Source: JAGIBJ01 sp032119595
GTDB taxonomy: Bacteria > Actinomycetota > Thermoleophilia > Solirubrobacterales > Solirubrobacteraceae
Assembly (NCBI GenBank): GCA_032119595.1
Contig: JAUMBQ010000005.1
Coordinates: forward strand, 124,001-188,000
Length of the DNA stretch: 64,000 nucleotides
Reading direction: 5' to 3'
Positions 24,967-33,535 of the stretch are shown here, one piece after another; position 1 is the first letter of the stretch, and every line of letters starts with the position of its first letter. A program made the translations under genes and the position numbers. The notes below the pieces were generated by a model. It had not been told where the DNA came from, ran no database searches, and saw nothing but the letters and a program-made list of their open reading frames with translations.

Positions 24967-26619
24967 TCATGGGCTCGAAGCGCCCGCAGGCTCGCCCGAT
25001 GGCAGCGTGGTGGCCTGCGCGTGGCCGCACCCCGCAGCATCCCGTGGGGCCCCCGCGAGCGGCCCACCCGGGCAGTCCTCGGCCAACACCTCGCGGCGCG
25101 CATTGCGAATCCCGACGAGGCCGATCACGCCGCCCAACCCGACGAGCAGTGCCGAGATCGCCATACCCTCGTGGAACGCGCTCAGCGACGCTCCCTGAAC
25201 GGCATCGGCCACGACGTTCGCTTCGGAAACCTCGAGGCCATCGACCTTGGCCTGCGCCAGCGTCGCGCGCTTGGCCTCGTCGACCGACCGAGCCGCGGCC
25301 GGACTCAGCACCTGGCCTTCGAGCCGCTGGTCGATCGAGCCAGCGAACGAGCCAGCGATGACGGCGCCGAGACCGGCGATCGCGACGAGGCCTGCGACGC
25401 GGGCCACGGCATTGTTGGTCGCCGATGCGATGCCAGCATTGCTCTCGTCGGCGTCGGCCAAGACGGCCGCCGACAGCGGAGCGACCGTGATCGCGAGGCC
25501 CAGCGCGAACAGCACCAAGCCGGGCAGCAGGTCGACCAGATAGTCGACGTCCGCGGGCATCCGAACGAACCACAGCAGCCCAACCGCAGACAGCAACGGT
25601 CCGCCGCCCATGAATGCTCGCGGACCGAACCGGTCGGCCAGGGCACCGAATCGCTTCGACAGGAGGAACATCACGGCCGTGACGGGCAGCGTGGAGACCC
25701 CGGCCTCCAGGGCGCTGTATCCCGCCACCTGCTGCAGGAACAGCACCATGAGGAAGAAGGTGATCGAGAGCCCGCCGTACATCGCGAGGGTCTCGAGGTT
25801 GCCCGCGGAGAAGTTGCGTCGAGAGAAGAGGCTCAGGGGCAGCATCGGGTCCCTCGTCCGGGATTCGTGCCGCAAGAACGCTCCGAAGATGATCAGACCC
25901 GCGACCAGCGGGACGTACACCTCGGGTGAACTCCACCCGGCGACGGGCTGGTGGATCAGCGCATAGACCGGGCCGGCCAGGCCCATCGCGCACAGCACGG
26001 CTCCAAGCCAGTCGACGCGGCGTCGCTCCAGAGCTCCGTTGCGACCGGGGACCGCGACCGCGATCAGCGCGATCGTGATGAGCACGAACGGCACGTTGAT
26101 CGCGAAGATCAGTCGCCACGAGGCCTGATCGATCAGCCACCCACCGACGAACGGTCCGATCACCCCGGAGATCGCCTGCCAGGCCGTCCACGAGCCGATG
26201 GCGGCCCCGCGCTCGTCCGGCGGGAAGACCGCGATGATCACGGCGAGTGCGGCCGGCGTGAGGAGCGCGCCGAAGACGCCCTGCAGCCCGCGCGCGACCA
26301 CGAGCAGCTCGATCGACGGCGCGAGCGCGCAGATCAGCGACGCCGCACCGAACCCGGCCACGCCGACGGTGAAGACGCGCCGTTCGCCGTACACATCGCC
26401 GAGCGATCCGCCGATTAGGATGAGTGACCCGAGCGTGAGCAGGTAGGCGTTCGAGACCCACTGCTGGCCCGCCAGGCCACCGCCGAGGTCTTCAGACACG
26501 GCCGGCAGCGCGACGTTCACCACGGTCGCGTCGAGGCCGACCACGAACGACCCGAGAATCGCGGCGACGAGTGCGAGTCGCCGACGGTCAGCGGGCGGCT
26601 CGTCGGCAGGAGAAGACAT
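24967..26619 (-). CDS. DHA2-family MFS multidrug exporter (EmrB/QacA type)
   Basis: A 550-residue, 14-helix proton-coupled exporter. Helix 1 carries the signature GSFVVGLDATVVNVALPA, motif A is GSLGDVYGERRVF, and motif C is WQAISGVIGPFVGGWLI. A large late extracellular loop (SIDQRLEGQVLSPAAARSVD) lies before the last helix, as in other DHA2 members. The cytosolic tail is Ala/Gly-rich. A perfect 12-bp inverted repeat 20-49 bp upstream of the start suggests repression by a TetR or MarR regulator, not encoded nearby. The substrate is unknown. Confidence 0.92.
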   Translation of the reverse strand: MSSPADEPPADRRRLALVAAILGSFVVGLDATVVNVALPAVSEDLGGGLAGQQWVSNAYLLTLGSLILIGGSLGDVYGERRVFTVGVAGFGAASLICALAPSIELLVVARGLQGVFGALLTPAALAVIIAVFPPDERGAAIGSWTAWQAISGVIGPFVGGWLIDQASWRLIFAINVPFVLITIALIAVAVPGRNGALERRRVDWLGAVLCAMGLAGPVYALIHQPVAGWSSPEVYVPLVAGLIIFGAFLRHESRTRDPMLPLSLFSRRNFSAGNLETLAMYGGLSITFFLMVLFLQQVAGYSALEAGVSTLPVTAVMFLLSKRFGALADRFGPRAFMGGGPLLSAVGLLWFVRMPADVDYLVDLLPGLVLFALGLAITVAPLSAAVLADADESNAGIASATNNAVARVAGLVAIAGLGAVIAGSFAGSIDQRLEGQVLSPAAARSVDEAKRATLAQAKVDGLEVSEANVVADAVQGASLSAFHEGMAISALLVGLGGVIGLVGIRNARREVLAEDCPGGPLAGAPRDAAGCGHAQATTLPSGEPAGASSP

Positions 26620-26638
26620 CGCCGCTCAGCCTATGCGC

Positions 26639-26668
26639 CACGAACTGTCACGGATTTGACAGTTCGTG
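26639..26668. promoter_or_regulatory. 12-bp perfect inverted repeat, candidate repressor operator
   Basis: CACGAACTGTCA and TGACAGTTCGTG flank the hexamer CGGATT in the divergent gap between the DHA2 exporter and the propeller/Ig gene. The right arm overlaps TTGACA (26656-26661), a good -35 for the upper strand, with weak -10 candidates GAGATA or GATAGT 17-19 bases on. The position next to an exporter start is typical for a TetR-family operator. Confidence 0.7.
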
Positions 26669-26804
26669 CGTCGCTCTCGAGATAGTCGCCGAACGCGATG
26701 CAACGGAAGCTGGAGCCATGTTCAAAGCAGCTCGCCCCCAGCGATCCTTGCCGTCTGCGAAATGGCGGAAAACCGACTCCGAGACCTGGCACGCCGCGCC
26801 TACG

Positions 26805-29264
26805 ATGCGCCGCATGCGCCACCGCCATCTCCTTCGACTGCTGAGCCCCGCCGTCCTCTTCTCGGTTCTCGCTGCAGCCACGCCAGCCCACGCCGCCGAC
26901 CCCGACACGCTCGATCAGTGGGCCCGTTGGGGCGGAACCCCGCGGGAAGCCACGGTTCGCTCGCTCGACTTCATCGGCCCGCTCCTCTTTGCCGGAACCG
27001 AGGCCGAGGGCGTGTACTCCTCACCGACGTCCGTCGGCCTCTGGACGCAGCGCAACGGTGGCCTCGACACCGTTCCCTCGAAGGCCGTTCGCCAGGTCAA
27101 GACGGCCCCCGACGGCCAGGTCTACGCCGCCACCAGCGCCGGCCTCTTCCGTTCACCCGCGGGCCAGGGCGGCTGGCAGCCGGTCGGCCAGGGCACCGGC
27201 GCGCGCAAGCTGGCTATGGGCGGCATCCAGTCGATCATGTTCAACGGCCCCACCGGGACCGACATGACCGTCGCCGTCTCTGGCGCGGGTGGTGCCGGGG
27301 TGTACTACTCCAGCGACGCCGGCGAGCACTGGGACCGTGCCTCGGGCATGGCGAACCCAGAAAACGTCTACTACCTCACGTCCGGGCCGCTCCAGGTGCC
27401 GATGTACGCGGCCGCCGACAACGGCGTCTACTCCTCACTGGACTTCGGCCGCTCGTGGATCCTGACCTCAGACGGCATCCCCCCGGGCTCCACGACGCTC
27501 CGCGTCGCGGTCTCGCCGACGAACCCGAAGGACCTCTACGCGTCCACGTCGGGCAGCGTCTACTACTCCAAGACCGGCGGCATCACCTGGGACGAGATCG
27601 ACGGCTCCGATGACCAGCGTCTGCCGTCCGGCGGCAAGCGAGCCTTCCTGCTGACGCCAGACCTCAGCGGCAAGTTCGGCCCCGCTCGCATGCTCGTCGG
27701 CACCGACAAGGGTGTCTACGCGACCATCGACAACGGCACGCATTGGAAGCCGATGTCGCCGACGACGTTCCAGCCGGACGCTTCGACGCCGATGGTCGAC
27801 CGCCAGGTCCAGTCGCTGTCGCTTGGATTCACGACCCCAGTCATCATGGCCGGCACGCAGGGCTTCGGCGTCTTCAACCTCCCCGTGCTGCCCCTCGGTG
27901 GCGGCGCTCCCACCATCACGCCAGCGTCTGGACTTGCGGCCGGTACTGAGCTCAAGATTTCCAACCTCGACGAGACCAACGGCAACCTGTCGCTGCGCCG
28001 GCATATGGGTTTCACCGGCACGAAGCCGTACTTCTACGCGTACCAGTGGTTCAAGTGCTCGACGCCGGGCTCCGCGAGCTGCACCGTGCCGATCCCAGGT
28101 GCGACCGGCCCGAGCTACGTGATCCCCAACGCCGACGCCGCCGAGACCGACCACTACGCCGTCAAGGTCACGGCCCGCAACGTGGTGTCGCCCGCGCCGA
28201 TCACGGTCACGTCGAACCTGACCACCGGCACCGTCGCCAACCTCCCGGGCGCCAACCCGAAGCCGAAGTCCGGAGGCGGCCTCGCCATGACCCAGTCGCC
28301 CGCCGGTCAGCCCTACTGGGACACCACCCTCACGATCACGCCCGGCATCTGGGCAACGGAAGCCGCGCAGTCGACACCGATCACCGTCGACAGCTTTAAG
28401 TACCGCTGGGAGCGGTGTGACGGCAACGCCGCAAACTGCAAGGCGATCATCGGCGCGACCGGCGCCAGCCTCAAGGTCGCCACCGATGACATCGGCGGCA
28501 AGATCAGAGGATTTGTCAGTGCCAAGAAGGGCTCGGCAACGAGCGACTTCTTCCTGGCGGGAACGACGAACACGATCCTCAATCGCTTCCCGACCAACAC
28601 GGTGAAGCCCCAGATCGTCGGCCCGGCCTACACGGGCGTGAAGCTCAGCTCCTCTGCGGGCGGCTGGACCGGGTTCGACATGACGTACGAGCGCCGCTGG
28701 CTCCGTTGCGAGGCGGATGGCCTCGGCTGCAACCCGATCGCTTTCCCTGCCGAGACCGGCACGACGTACACGGTGAAGGCCGCTGACCTCGGCAAGCGCT
28801 TGCAGCTTGAGGTCAAGGCGATCGCCAAGGACCCGAACCAGAACCGCATCACGACGGTGCTGTCAGCCACGACGGCCGTGATCACGGATCCGCCTCCGCC
28901 GGTGGTCGAGGTGGTCCCCGGCGGCCCGCTGCCCAGCGGCAGCGATGCCGTCCCGTCTGGCGGCCCCGGCGTCGGCCAGGTCCAGCCGCAGGGCCCCGCA
29001 CCACTCGTGCTCACCCTGGTGACTCCCAAGAAGGTCAAGGCCGGCGTGCAGCTCAAGGCCCCGAAGACCGTGGCCGGTTTCACCAAGGTCAGCTACCAGT
29101 GGCTGCGCGGCGGCAAGAAGATCAAGAAGGCCACGGGGCGCGCCTACCGGCTCACGAAGGCCGATCGCGGCAAGAAGATCTCCTGCAAGATCACGCTGAC
29201 CCCGGCCGGCGGCGGCGCCAAGGTGATCATCACCACCGCGCCCGTGAAGGTGCCGAAGAAGTAG
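26805..29264 (+). CDS. secreted beta-propeller protein with C-terminal Ig-like domains
   Basis: An 819-residue exported protein. The signal peptide is LLRLLSPAVLFSVLAAATPAHA. Residues ~35-390 form a BNR/Ycf48/sortilin-like propeller with repeated GVYSSxDxGxxW elements (GVYYSSDAGEHWDRASG, GVYSSLDFGRSW, SVYYSKTGGITWDEI, GVYATIDNGTHWKPM). Four Ig-like units follow, recognisable by YxWxRC..C and GATGxSLKVAxxDxGGKI patterns, the last in a Lys-rich tail (YQWLRGGKKIKKATG). This combination is frequent in Solirubrobacterales-type genomes. Start is the first of two close ATGs. A strong hairpin follows the stop. Function unknown; surface or matrix binding is plausible. Confidence 0.85.
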   Translation: MRRMRHRHLLRLLSPAVLFSVLAAATPAHAADPDTLDQWARWGGTPREATVRSLDFIGPLLFAGTEAEGVYSSPTSVGLWTQRNGGLDTVPSKAVRQVKTAPDGQVYAATSAGLFRSPAGQGGWQPVGQGTGARKLAMGGIQSIMFNGPTGTDMTVAVSGAGGAGVYYSSDAGEHWDRASGMANPENVYYLTSGPLQVPMYAAADNGVYSSLDFGRSWILTSDGIPPGSTTLRVAVSPTNPKDLYASTSGSVYYSKTGGITWDEIDGSDDQRLPSGGKRAFLLTPDLSGKFGPARMLVGTDKGVYATIDNGTHWKPMSPTTFQPDASTPMVDRQVQSLSLGFTTPVIMAGTQGFGVFNLPVLPLGGGAPTITPASGLAAGTELKISNLDETNGNLSLRRHMGFTGTKPYFYAYQWFKCSTPGSASCTVPIPGATGPSYVIPNADAAETDHYAVKVTARNVVSPAPITVTSNLTTGTVANLPGANPKPKSGGGLAMTQSPAGQPYWDTTLTITPGIWATEAAQSTPITVDSFKYRWERCDGNAANCKAIIGATGASLKVATDDIGGKIRGFVSAKKGSATSDFFLAGTTNTILNRFPTNTVKPQIVGPAYTGVKLSSSAGGWTGFDMTYERRWLRCEADGLGCNPIAFPAETGTTYTVKAADLGKRLQLEVKAIAKDPNQNRITTVLSATTAVITDPPPPVVEVVPGGPLPSGSDAVPSGGPGVGQVQPQGPAPLVLTLVTPKKVKAGVQLKAPKTVAGFTKVSYQWLRGGKKIKKATGRAYRLTKADRGKKISCKITLTPAGGGAKVIITTAPVKVPKK

Positions 29265-29270
29265 CGCCTC

Positions 29271-29302
29271 GGAGCTGAGCACGCGCCTGCGTGCTCAGCT
29301 CC
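29271..29302 (+). terminator. 14-bp perfect stem terminator
   Basis: GGAGCTGAGCACGC and GCGTGCTCAGCTCC pair perfectly around the tetraloop GCCT, seven bases after the stop of the propeller/Ig gene. No T-tract follows, which is usual for high-GC actinobacteria. Confidence 0.85.
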
Positions 29303-29365
29303 TACGAAGGACCGCGGAGAAGTACCCATCCGGGGAAATCGCCCATGGCCTATCGTAAATGCGGC

Positions 29366-29406
29366 ATACTCCTCGGAGTTTCCCACGAATCGGCGAAATT
29401 CGTGGG
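29366..29406 (+). promoter_or_regulatory. two dyads upstream of the peroxiredoxin gene
   Basis: First, ATACTCCTCGGAGTTT (29366-29381) contains ACTCC-TC-GGAGT, resembling the ATACTC/GAGTAT style of Rrf2-family (IscR/NsrR-like) sites. Second, CCCACGAAT-N7-ATTCGTGGG (29382-29406) is a perfect 9-bp inverted repeat. Together they fill the space 38-78 bp before the peroxiredoxin ATG. They suggest redox-responsive control; no regulator is adjacent. Confidence 0.55.
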
Positions 29407-29443
29407 CGTACCGCACCCGAACCGCCCCCACGAGGACCCCTCA

Positions 29444-30124
29444 ATGAGCCTGACCATCGGCGATACCGCACCTGACTTCACGGCCGAGACCACCGACGGC
29501 CCGATCAACTTCCACGAGTGGATCGGCGACTCCTGGGCCGTGCTCTTCTCCCACCCGCGCGACTTCACGCCGGTGTGCACCACCGAGCTTGGCTACATGG
29601 CGTTCATCAACGGCGAGTTTGAGAAGCGCGGCGTGAAGACGATCGCCCTCTCCGTCGACCCGGTCGACAACCACGAGAAGTGGTTCGCCGACATCGAGGA
29701 GACGCAGGGCACCGCTCCGCAGTTCCCGCTCATCGGCGACACCGACTTCAACGTCTCCAAGCTCTACGGGATGCTTCCGGGCGACGTCAGCGGCGACCCG
29801 ACGCAGCGCACCCCGGCTCAGAACCAGACGCTTCGCAACGTCTTCGTCATCGGCCCGGACAAGAAGATCAAGCTCGTCCTCATCTACCCGATGACGACCG
29901 GCCGCAACTTCGACGAGGTCCTGCGCGTCATCGACTCACTCCAGCTCACCGCCGAGCACGCTGTCGCTACGCCGGTCCAGTGGCAGCCGGGCGAGGACGT
30001 CATCATCGCCGGCTCCGTGAGCAACGAGCAGGCCAAGGAGAAGTACCCGGAAGGTTGGGACGAGCCGAAGCCGTACATCCGTATCGTGCCGTCGCCGGTC
30101 GCCGCAGGCGCCGCCACCAACTAG
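29444..30124 (+). CDS. 1-Cys peroxiredoxin (Prx6 family)
   Basis: A 226-residue thiol peroxidase reducing hydrogen peroxide and organic peroxides in the cytosol. The peroxidatic Cys is C45 in HPRDFTPVCTTELG and is the only cysteine in the protein, so this is a true 1-Cys enzyme needing an external thiol. The Prx6-type arginine region (RTPAQNQTLRNVFVIGPDKK) and the long C-terminal dimerisation domain (EDVIIAGSVSNEQAKEKYPEG) are intact. CGAGGA precedes the ATG. It is transcribed alone between two terminators, with two dyads in the promoter. Confidence 0.95.
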   Translation: MSLTIGDTAPDFTAETTDGPINFHEWIGDSWAVLFSHPRDFTPVCTTELGYMAFINGEFEKRGVKTIALSVDPVDNHEKWFADIEETQGTAPQFPLIGDTDFNVSKLYGMLPGDVSGDPTQRTPAQNQTLRNVFVIGPDKKIKLVLIYPMTTGRNFDEVLRVIDSLQLTAEHAVATPVQWQPGEDVIIAGSVSNEQAKEKYPEGWDEPKPYIRIVPSPVAAGAATN

Positions 30125-30192
30125 TACCGGCCGGCCGCCTGAGGCCGGCTACGCCCGCGGTTCCGCCGCAGGCCGCTCGCCAGTGCGAGCCT

Positions 30193-30220
30193 CGAAGCCC
30201 CGCCATCGTGCGGGGCTTCG
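30193..30220. terminator. bidirectional terminator after peroxiredoxin
   Basis: CGAAGCCCCGC and GCGGGGCTTCG form a perfect 11-bp stem with loop CATCGT. It sits between the peroxiredoxin stop and the oppositely oriented GH3-like gene, so it can serve both. Confidence 0.85.
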
Positions 30221-30310
30221 CGCGTTCTGGGGCGCCCCCGAGTCGCGTGTGCCCAGCCGGACGGTAGAGGCCGGCCTTCGGCAAGTCGGGAGCGACGCGT
30301 CAGCGGCGCG

Positions 30311-31411
30311 TCAGCGGCGCGTCAGGCGCGACTTCAGCGCCAGGATGCGAGCCGCCGATGCCTGCACGCGTGCCGCATCGAGCGTGCCGTCCTGCGCGGC
30401 TGCCAGCAGGCGGGTGTATGCCAGGCGGGCGCCGGCCTCGTTCTGGCCGTAGAGCAGCAGGTCCAGTCCAGCTGCGATCGCCCGAACGGCTGGGTCCTTG
30501 CGGCCGGCGATCGCAGGGGTGTCAAAGGCGTCGCTGATCGTAAGGCCACCGAAACCTCGCTGGGTGAGCAGGGCGTACGCCTTCGGGTCGAGCACCGCGG
30601 GATTCGCGATACCCAGCGCCGGATAGGTCGCGCTCGCCATCATCACGAGCGGGGTTCGGGCAGCGCAGCGATCGTAGGCCGCGAGGTCAGCCGTCAGCGA
30701 CGCGGCCGGAGCCGTCACGCGGACGCGCTGGAAGTCCGTGTTGCCCCTTGCTCGTCCGAGGCCGGGGAAGTGCTTGAGCGTGCCCGCAACACCTCCCACG
30801 CCGAGGCCGTCGATGAAGCCGCAGGCAGCAGTGGCCACGGTCTTCGGCGCCCGAGAGAACGCTCGTGACCCCAGAAACGAGCGCTTCGCGTCGGGCACAT
30901 CCGCCACAGGCGCAAGGTTGACATTGACGCCGATCGCCTGCAGCGCCTCTCCGGTGCGCTGTCCCTCGGCCAGCGCCGTCTTCATGGGCGAAGGCGATAC
31001 GCCCATGCGGGCTGGACTGACCGTCGGCGGGAGCGACGGCAGGCGCTTCACGTCGCCGCCCTCCTGATCGATCATCACGAGCAGGGGTGGCTGCTCAAGC
31101 GACGCCGCGGCCTGTTGCAGCAGCGTGATCGTGGCCTTCGCCTGCGCAACGGTCGGGACGTTGTCGGCAAACAGGATCACCCCGCCGACCCGCCCCTGCC
31201 GGATCGACCGCAGCACGGTGACGGTCGGTTTGCTCCCGCGGTAGCCGGTCACGATCTTCTGGCCGATTGCTCGCTCCAGCGCGACCGGCGGCGTCGTCTC
31301 AGGGGTCGTTTGCGCCTTGGCTTCGCCGTCGCCACCGCACGCGACGGTGACGGCTGCCGCGAGCGCGACGAGCACAAGGGCGGTAGACGTGGTCAGCACG
31401 CGGGGAGCCAT
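30311..31411 (-). CDS. GH3-family beta-N-acetylhexosaminidase-like lipoprotein
   Basis: A 366-residue exported protein with a lipobox-like end to its signal (AAAVTVAC, then Gly/Asp/Glu). The TIM barrel resembles NagZ: GGVILFADN, MIDQEGGDVKRL, VNVNLAPVADVP, KHFPGLGRARGNTD and LTISDAFDTPAIAG with the likely nucleophile Asp. Classical NagZ has KHFPGHG followed by a DSH triad that supplies the catalytic His; here the His positions are Leu and Thr-Asp. It may be an actinobacterial subfamily with a different acid/base, or a binding protein. Cell-wall sugar processing is the likely context. Confidence 0.8.
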   Translation of the reverse strand: MAPRVLTTSTALVLVALAAAVTVACGGDGEAKAQTTPETTPPVALERAIGQKIVTGYRGSKPTVTVLRSIRQGRVGGVILFADNVPTVAQAKATITLLQQAAASLEQPPLLVMIDQEGGDVKRLPSLPPTVSPARMGVSPSPMKTALAEGQRTGEALQAIGVNVNLAPVADVPDAKRSFLGSRAFSRAPKTVATAACGFIDGLGVGGVAGTLKHFPGLGRARGNTDFQRVRVTAPAASLTADLAAYDRCAARTPLVMMASATYPALGIANPAVLDPKAYALLTQRGFGGLTISDAFDTPAIAGRKDPAVRAIAAGLDLLLYGQNEAGARLAYTRLLAAAQDGTLDAARVQASAARILALKSRLTRR

Positions 31412-31560
31412 ACGCCCAGACTGCCATGGCGACCACCGCTCCGTCGTCTTGGCCCACGCGGCGAAACGGCCACGCGGCGCCCGGTCGCTCGCCGCTACCG
31501 CCGCGTCTTGGACGGCGGGCCAACGGCGCCACCCGGCGCGCGGTCTACGATCGCGGCGCC

Positions 31561-33390
31561 GTGACTGCCTCTCAGCCCTCGCCCCCTCCCGGACCCGACG
31601 ACCCGGCCGGGTCCGCCGATGTGAGCCGATGGAGCGGCCACGTCATCGTCTGCGGACTCCACGACGTCGCGCTGCGCACCGTCGAGCAGTTCCATCTCGC
31701 GGGCTTGCCCGTCGTGGTCGTCGATGACGAGCCCGAGCCGCGCCTCGTGTCGATCGTGCAGGGATGGGGCATCCCCTACATCGCCCGCAGTGCCGTAATG
31801 CGAGGATCGTTTGCGTCGGCGGGTCTGGCCGGCGCGTCCGCCGTGATCTGTGCCGAGAGCACTGACCTCGGCACCCTCGAGACGGCGCTGGAAGTTCGGA
31901 ACCTGCGTCCGGACGTCCGAGTCGTCGTGCACCTCGATAACCCTGGCGTGGGTGGCGCGGTGGAGGGCATCACCGGCAAAGGCAGCGTGCTCGACGTGGC
32001 CGGCCTGTTCGCGCCCTCGGTGGTCGATGCCTGTCTGGGCCGCACCGCGCACGACCTCGACCTTGACGGGCAGCTCTTCATCGCCGCCGCGTTGCCGGTG
32101 TCCCGCCCTGGAACGCTTCGGGAACTCTATGGGGACCTTGCGCCCATCGGCGTGCTGCAGGGCGCTGAGGAGCACCTCATCGAGTGCCCAGGGCGTGACC
32201 TGCCGGTCAGCGTCGGAGACCACGTCACGGTCCTCGGGACGCCAGCCGAGTTCAAGGCGGCGTCGATCGACCCCCACCCGGCCGGGGAGGGCCGCCCCAC
32301 CAAGCGCAGTAGCGTCGCGCGCCGCATCGGACTCGCGGTGCGCGACTTCATGGACTACATCGACCCGCCCGTCCGCGCGACGCTCTGGGGTGGGCTGGCC
32401 GTCGTGATCGTCTCGACGCTGCTGCTGCGCGCGTTCTACGTGATCGACGACGGTCCCGGCACGCCCGACCGCATGACCTGGGTTGAGTCGCTCTACTTCA
32501 CGATCGAGACCTCGGCGACGGTGGGCTTCGGCGACTTTTCCTTCGCCGATCAGGCGTGGGAGATGCAGGTGTTCGCGATCTGGTTGATCATCGCCGGTAC
32601 GGCATTTGTGAGCCTGCTGTTCGCATTCGTCACCAATGCCCTCGTCAGCCGCCGCATCGAGGCGTCCCTCGGACGGGCCCGCGTTCGCGGCACCGAGAAC
32701 CATGTGATCCTGATTGGCCTCGGATCCGTCGGCATGCGGGTGTTGGAGGGGCTACGCGATCGCGGCTGCGAGGTCGTGGTGATCGAGCGCGACGAGGACA
32801 ACCGATACGCAAGCCAGGCCCGACTGCTCGGCGTGCGCGTGATCGTCGGCGATGCCACCCTCGCGCGGACCCTCGACGCCGCGAATATGAGCACCGCTCG
32901 TGCCGTCGCGATCATGACCTCCGACGACATGACGAACATCGAGACGGGCCTCGCCGTGCGCGACAGCCTCGGCGAGCGTTGGGCCGACGTGCCGGTGGTC
33001 CTTCGCGTCTTCGACCGCGGGCTCGGCCGGCGTCTGGAGGAGACCTTCGAGTTTCGCCATGTCTGGTCGACGGCGGCGATCGCAGCCCCCTGGTTCGTCG
33101 GCGCGGCCATCGGCATGGGTGTCCTCGCGACCTTCTACGTCGGCACCACCCCGTTCCTCGTCGCCCGGCTGACGGTGCGCAGCGGCGGCGGTCTCGACGG
33201 CGCCCCGATGCGCGGGCTCGCCGCCAACGTCCGCGTGCTGGCCCTCGGGCGTAGCGGCGATGGCGGTCCCCTCGAGCATCCACCGCGGCGCGACACGCGG
33301 TTTGCGGGCGGAGACCGCGCCTACCTCGCCGGTCCGTACGAGGAGCTGATGTCGATCGTCCGCGCCGATCAGGCGGACCGGGCGGCCTGA
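31561..33390 (+). CDS. potassium channel with RCK/TrkA-N domains on both sides of the pore
   Basis: A 609-residue protein starting at a GTG. An N-terminal RCK/TrkA-N domain (HVIVCGLHDVALRTVEQF, with DDEP ending the second strand) and TrkA-C-like segment are followed by TM1 (LAVVIVSTLLLRAFYVI), a pore helix with filter TVGFGD, and TM2 (FAIWLIIAGTAFVSLLFAFV). A second RCK follows (HVILIGLGSVGMRVLEGL, VIERDED, GDATLARTLDAANM). A late hydrophobic segment (WFVGAAIGMGVLATFYV) may be a further helix. The filter is GFG rather than GYG. Nucleotide-gated potassium flux is inferred. Confidence 0.87.
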   Translation: MTASQPSPPPGPDDPAGSADVSRWSGHVIVCGLHDVALRTVEQFHLAGLPVVVVDDEPEPRLVSIVQGWGIPYIARSAVMRGSFASAGLAGASAVICAESTDLGTLETALEVRNLRPDVRVVVHLDNPGVGGAVEGITGKGSVLDVAGLFAPSVVDACLGRTAHDLDLDGQLFIAAALPVSRPGTLRELYGDLAPIGVLQGAEEHLIECPGRDLPVSVGDHVTVLGTPAEFKAASIDPHPAGEGRPTKRSSVARRIGLAVRDFMDYIDPPVRATLWGGLAVVIVSTLLLRAFYVIDDGPGTPDRMTWVESLYFTIETSATVGFGDFSFADQAWEMQVFAIWLIIAGTAFVSLLFAFVTNALVSRRIEASLGRARVRGTENHVILIGLGSVGMRVLEGLRDRGCEVVVIERDEDNRYASQARLLGVRVIVGDATLARTLDAANMSTARAVAIMTSDDMTNIETGLAVRDSLGERWADVPVVLRVFDRGLGRRLEETFEFRHVWSTAAIAAPWFVGAAIGMGVLATFYVGTTPFLVARLTVRSGGGLDGAPMRGLAANVRVLALGRSGDGGPLEHPPRRDTRFAGGDRAYLAGPYEELMSIVRADQADRAA

Positions 33391-33474
33391 GCGAACGGGC
33401 TCGGGCGCGCCGAGCGGCCTGAGCCAACGGGCTTGGGCGCGCCGAGCGGCTGAGCGAAGAGGCTCGGGGCGGAC
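33385..33474. repeat. three 32-bp imperfect tandem units at the end of the channel gene
   Basis: Units starting at 33385, 33417 and 33449 share G(C)CTGAGCGAACGGGCTCGG followed by GCGCGCCGAGCG; the third is shorter and diverged. The first begins in the stop codon of the channel gene, so each unit carries a TGA. No coding or structural role is evident. Confidence 0.75.
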
Positions 33475-33486
33475 TCAGCGGCCGGA

Positions 33487-33521
33487 ATCGCGAGGCGGGG
33501 CTCAGGGCCCCGCCTCGCGAT
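33487..33521. terminator. 15-bp perfect stem, bidirectional terminator
   Basis: ATCGCGAGGCGGGGC and GCCCCGCCTCGCGAT pair perfectly around TCAGG, between the convergent ends of the potassium channel gene and the giant gene. It ends 14 bp before the giant gene stop. Confidence 0.88.
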
Positions 33522-33535
33522 CACGTTCGAACCGG

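Noticed and set aside
22043..25198. Upper-strand frame of more than 1000 codons opposite the NHL protein
   Set aside because: Composition is Arg/His/Asp-rich, typical of the antisense of a GC-rich gene; the lower-strand frame has signal peptide and NHL repeats.
24896..26461. Extension of the NHL frame far upstream
   Set aside because: The extension runs through the MFS gene in another frame; signal peptide at 24895 marks the start.
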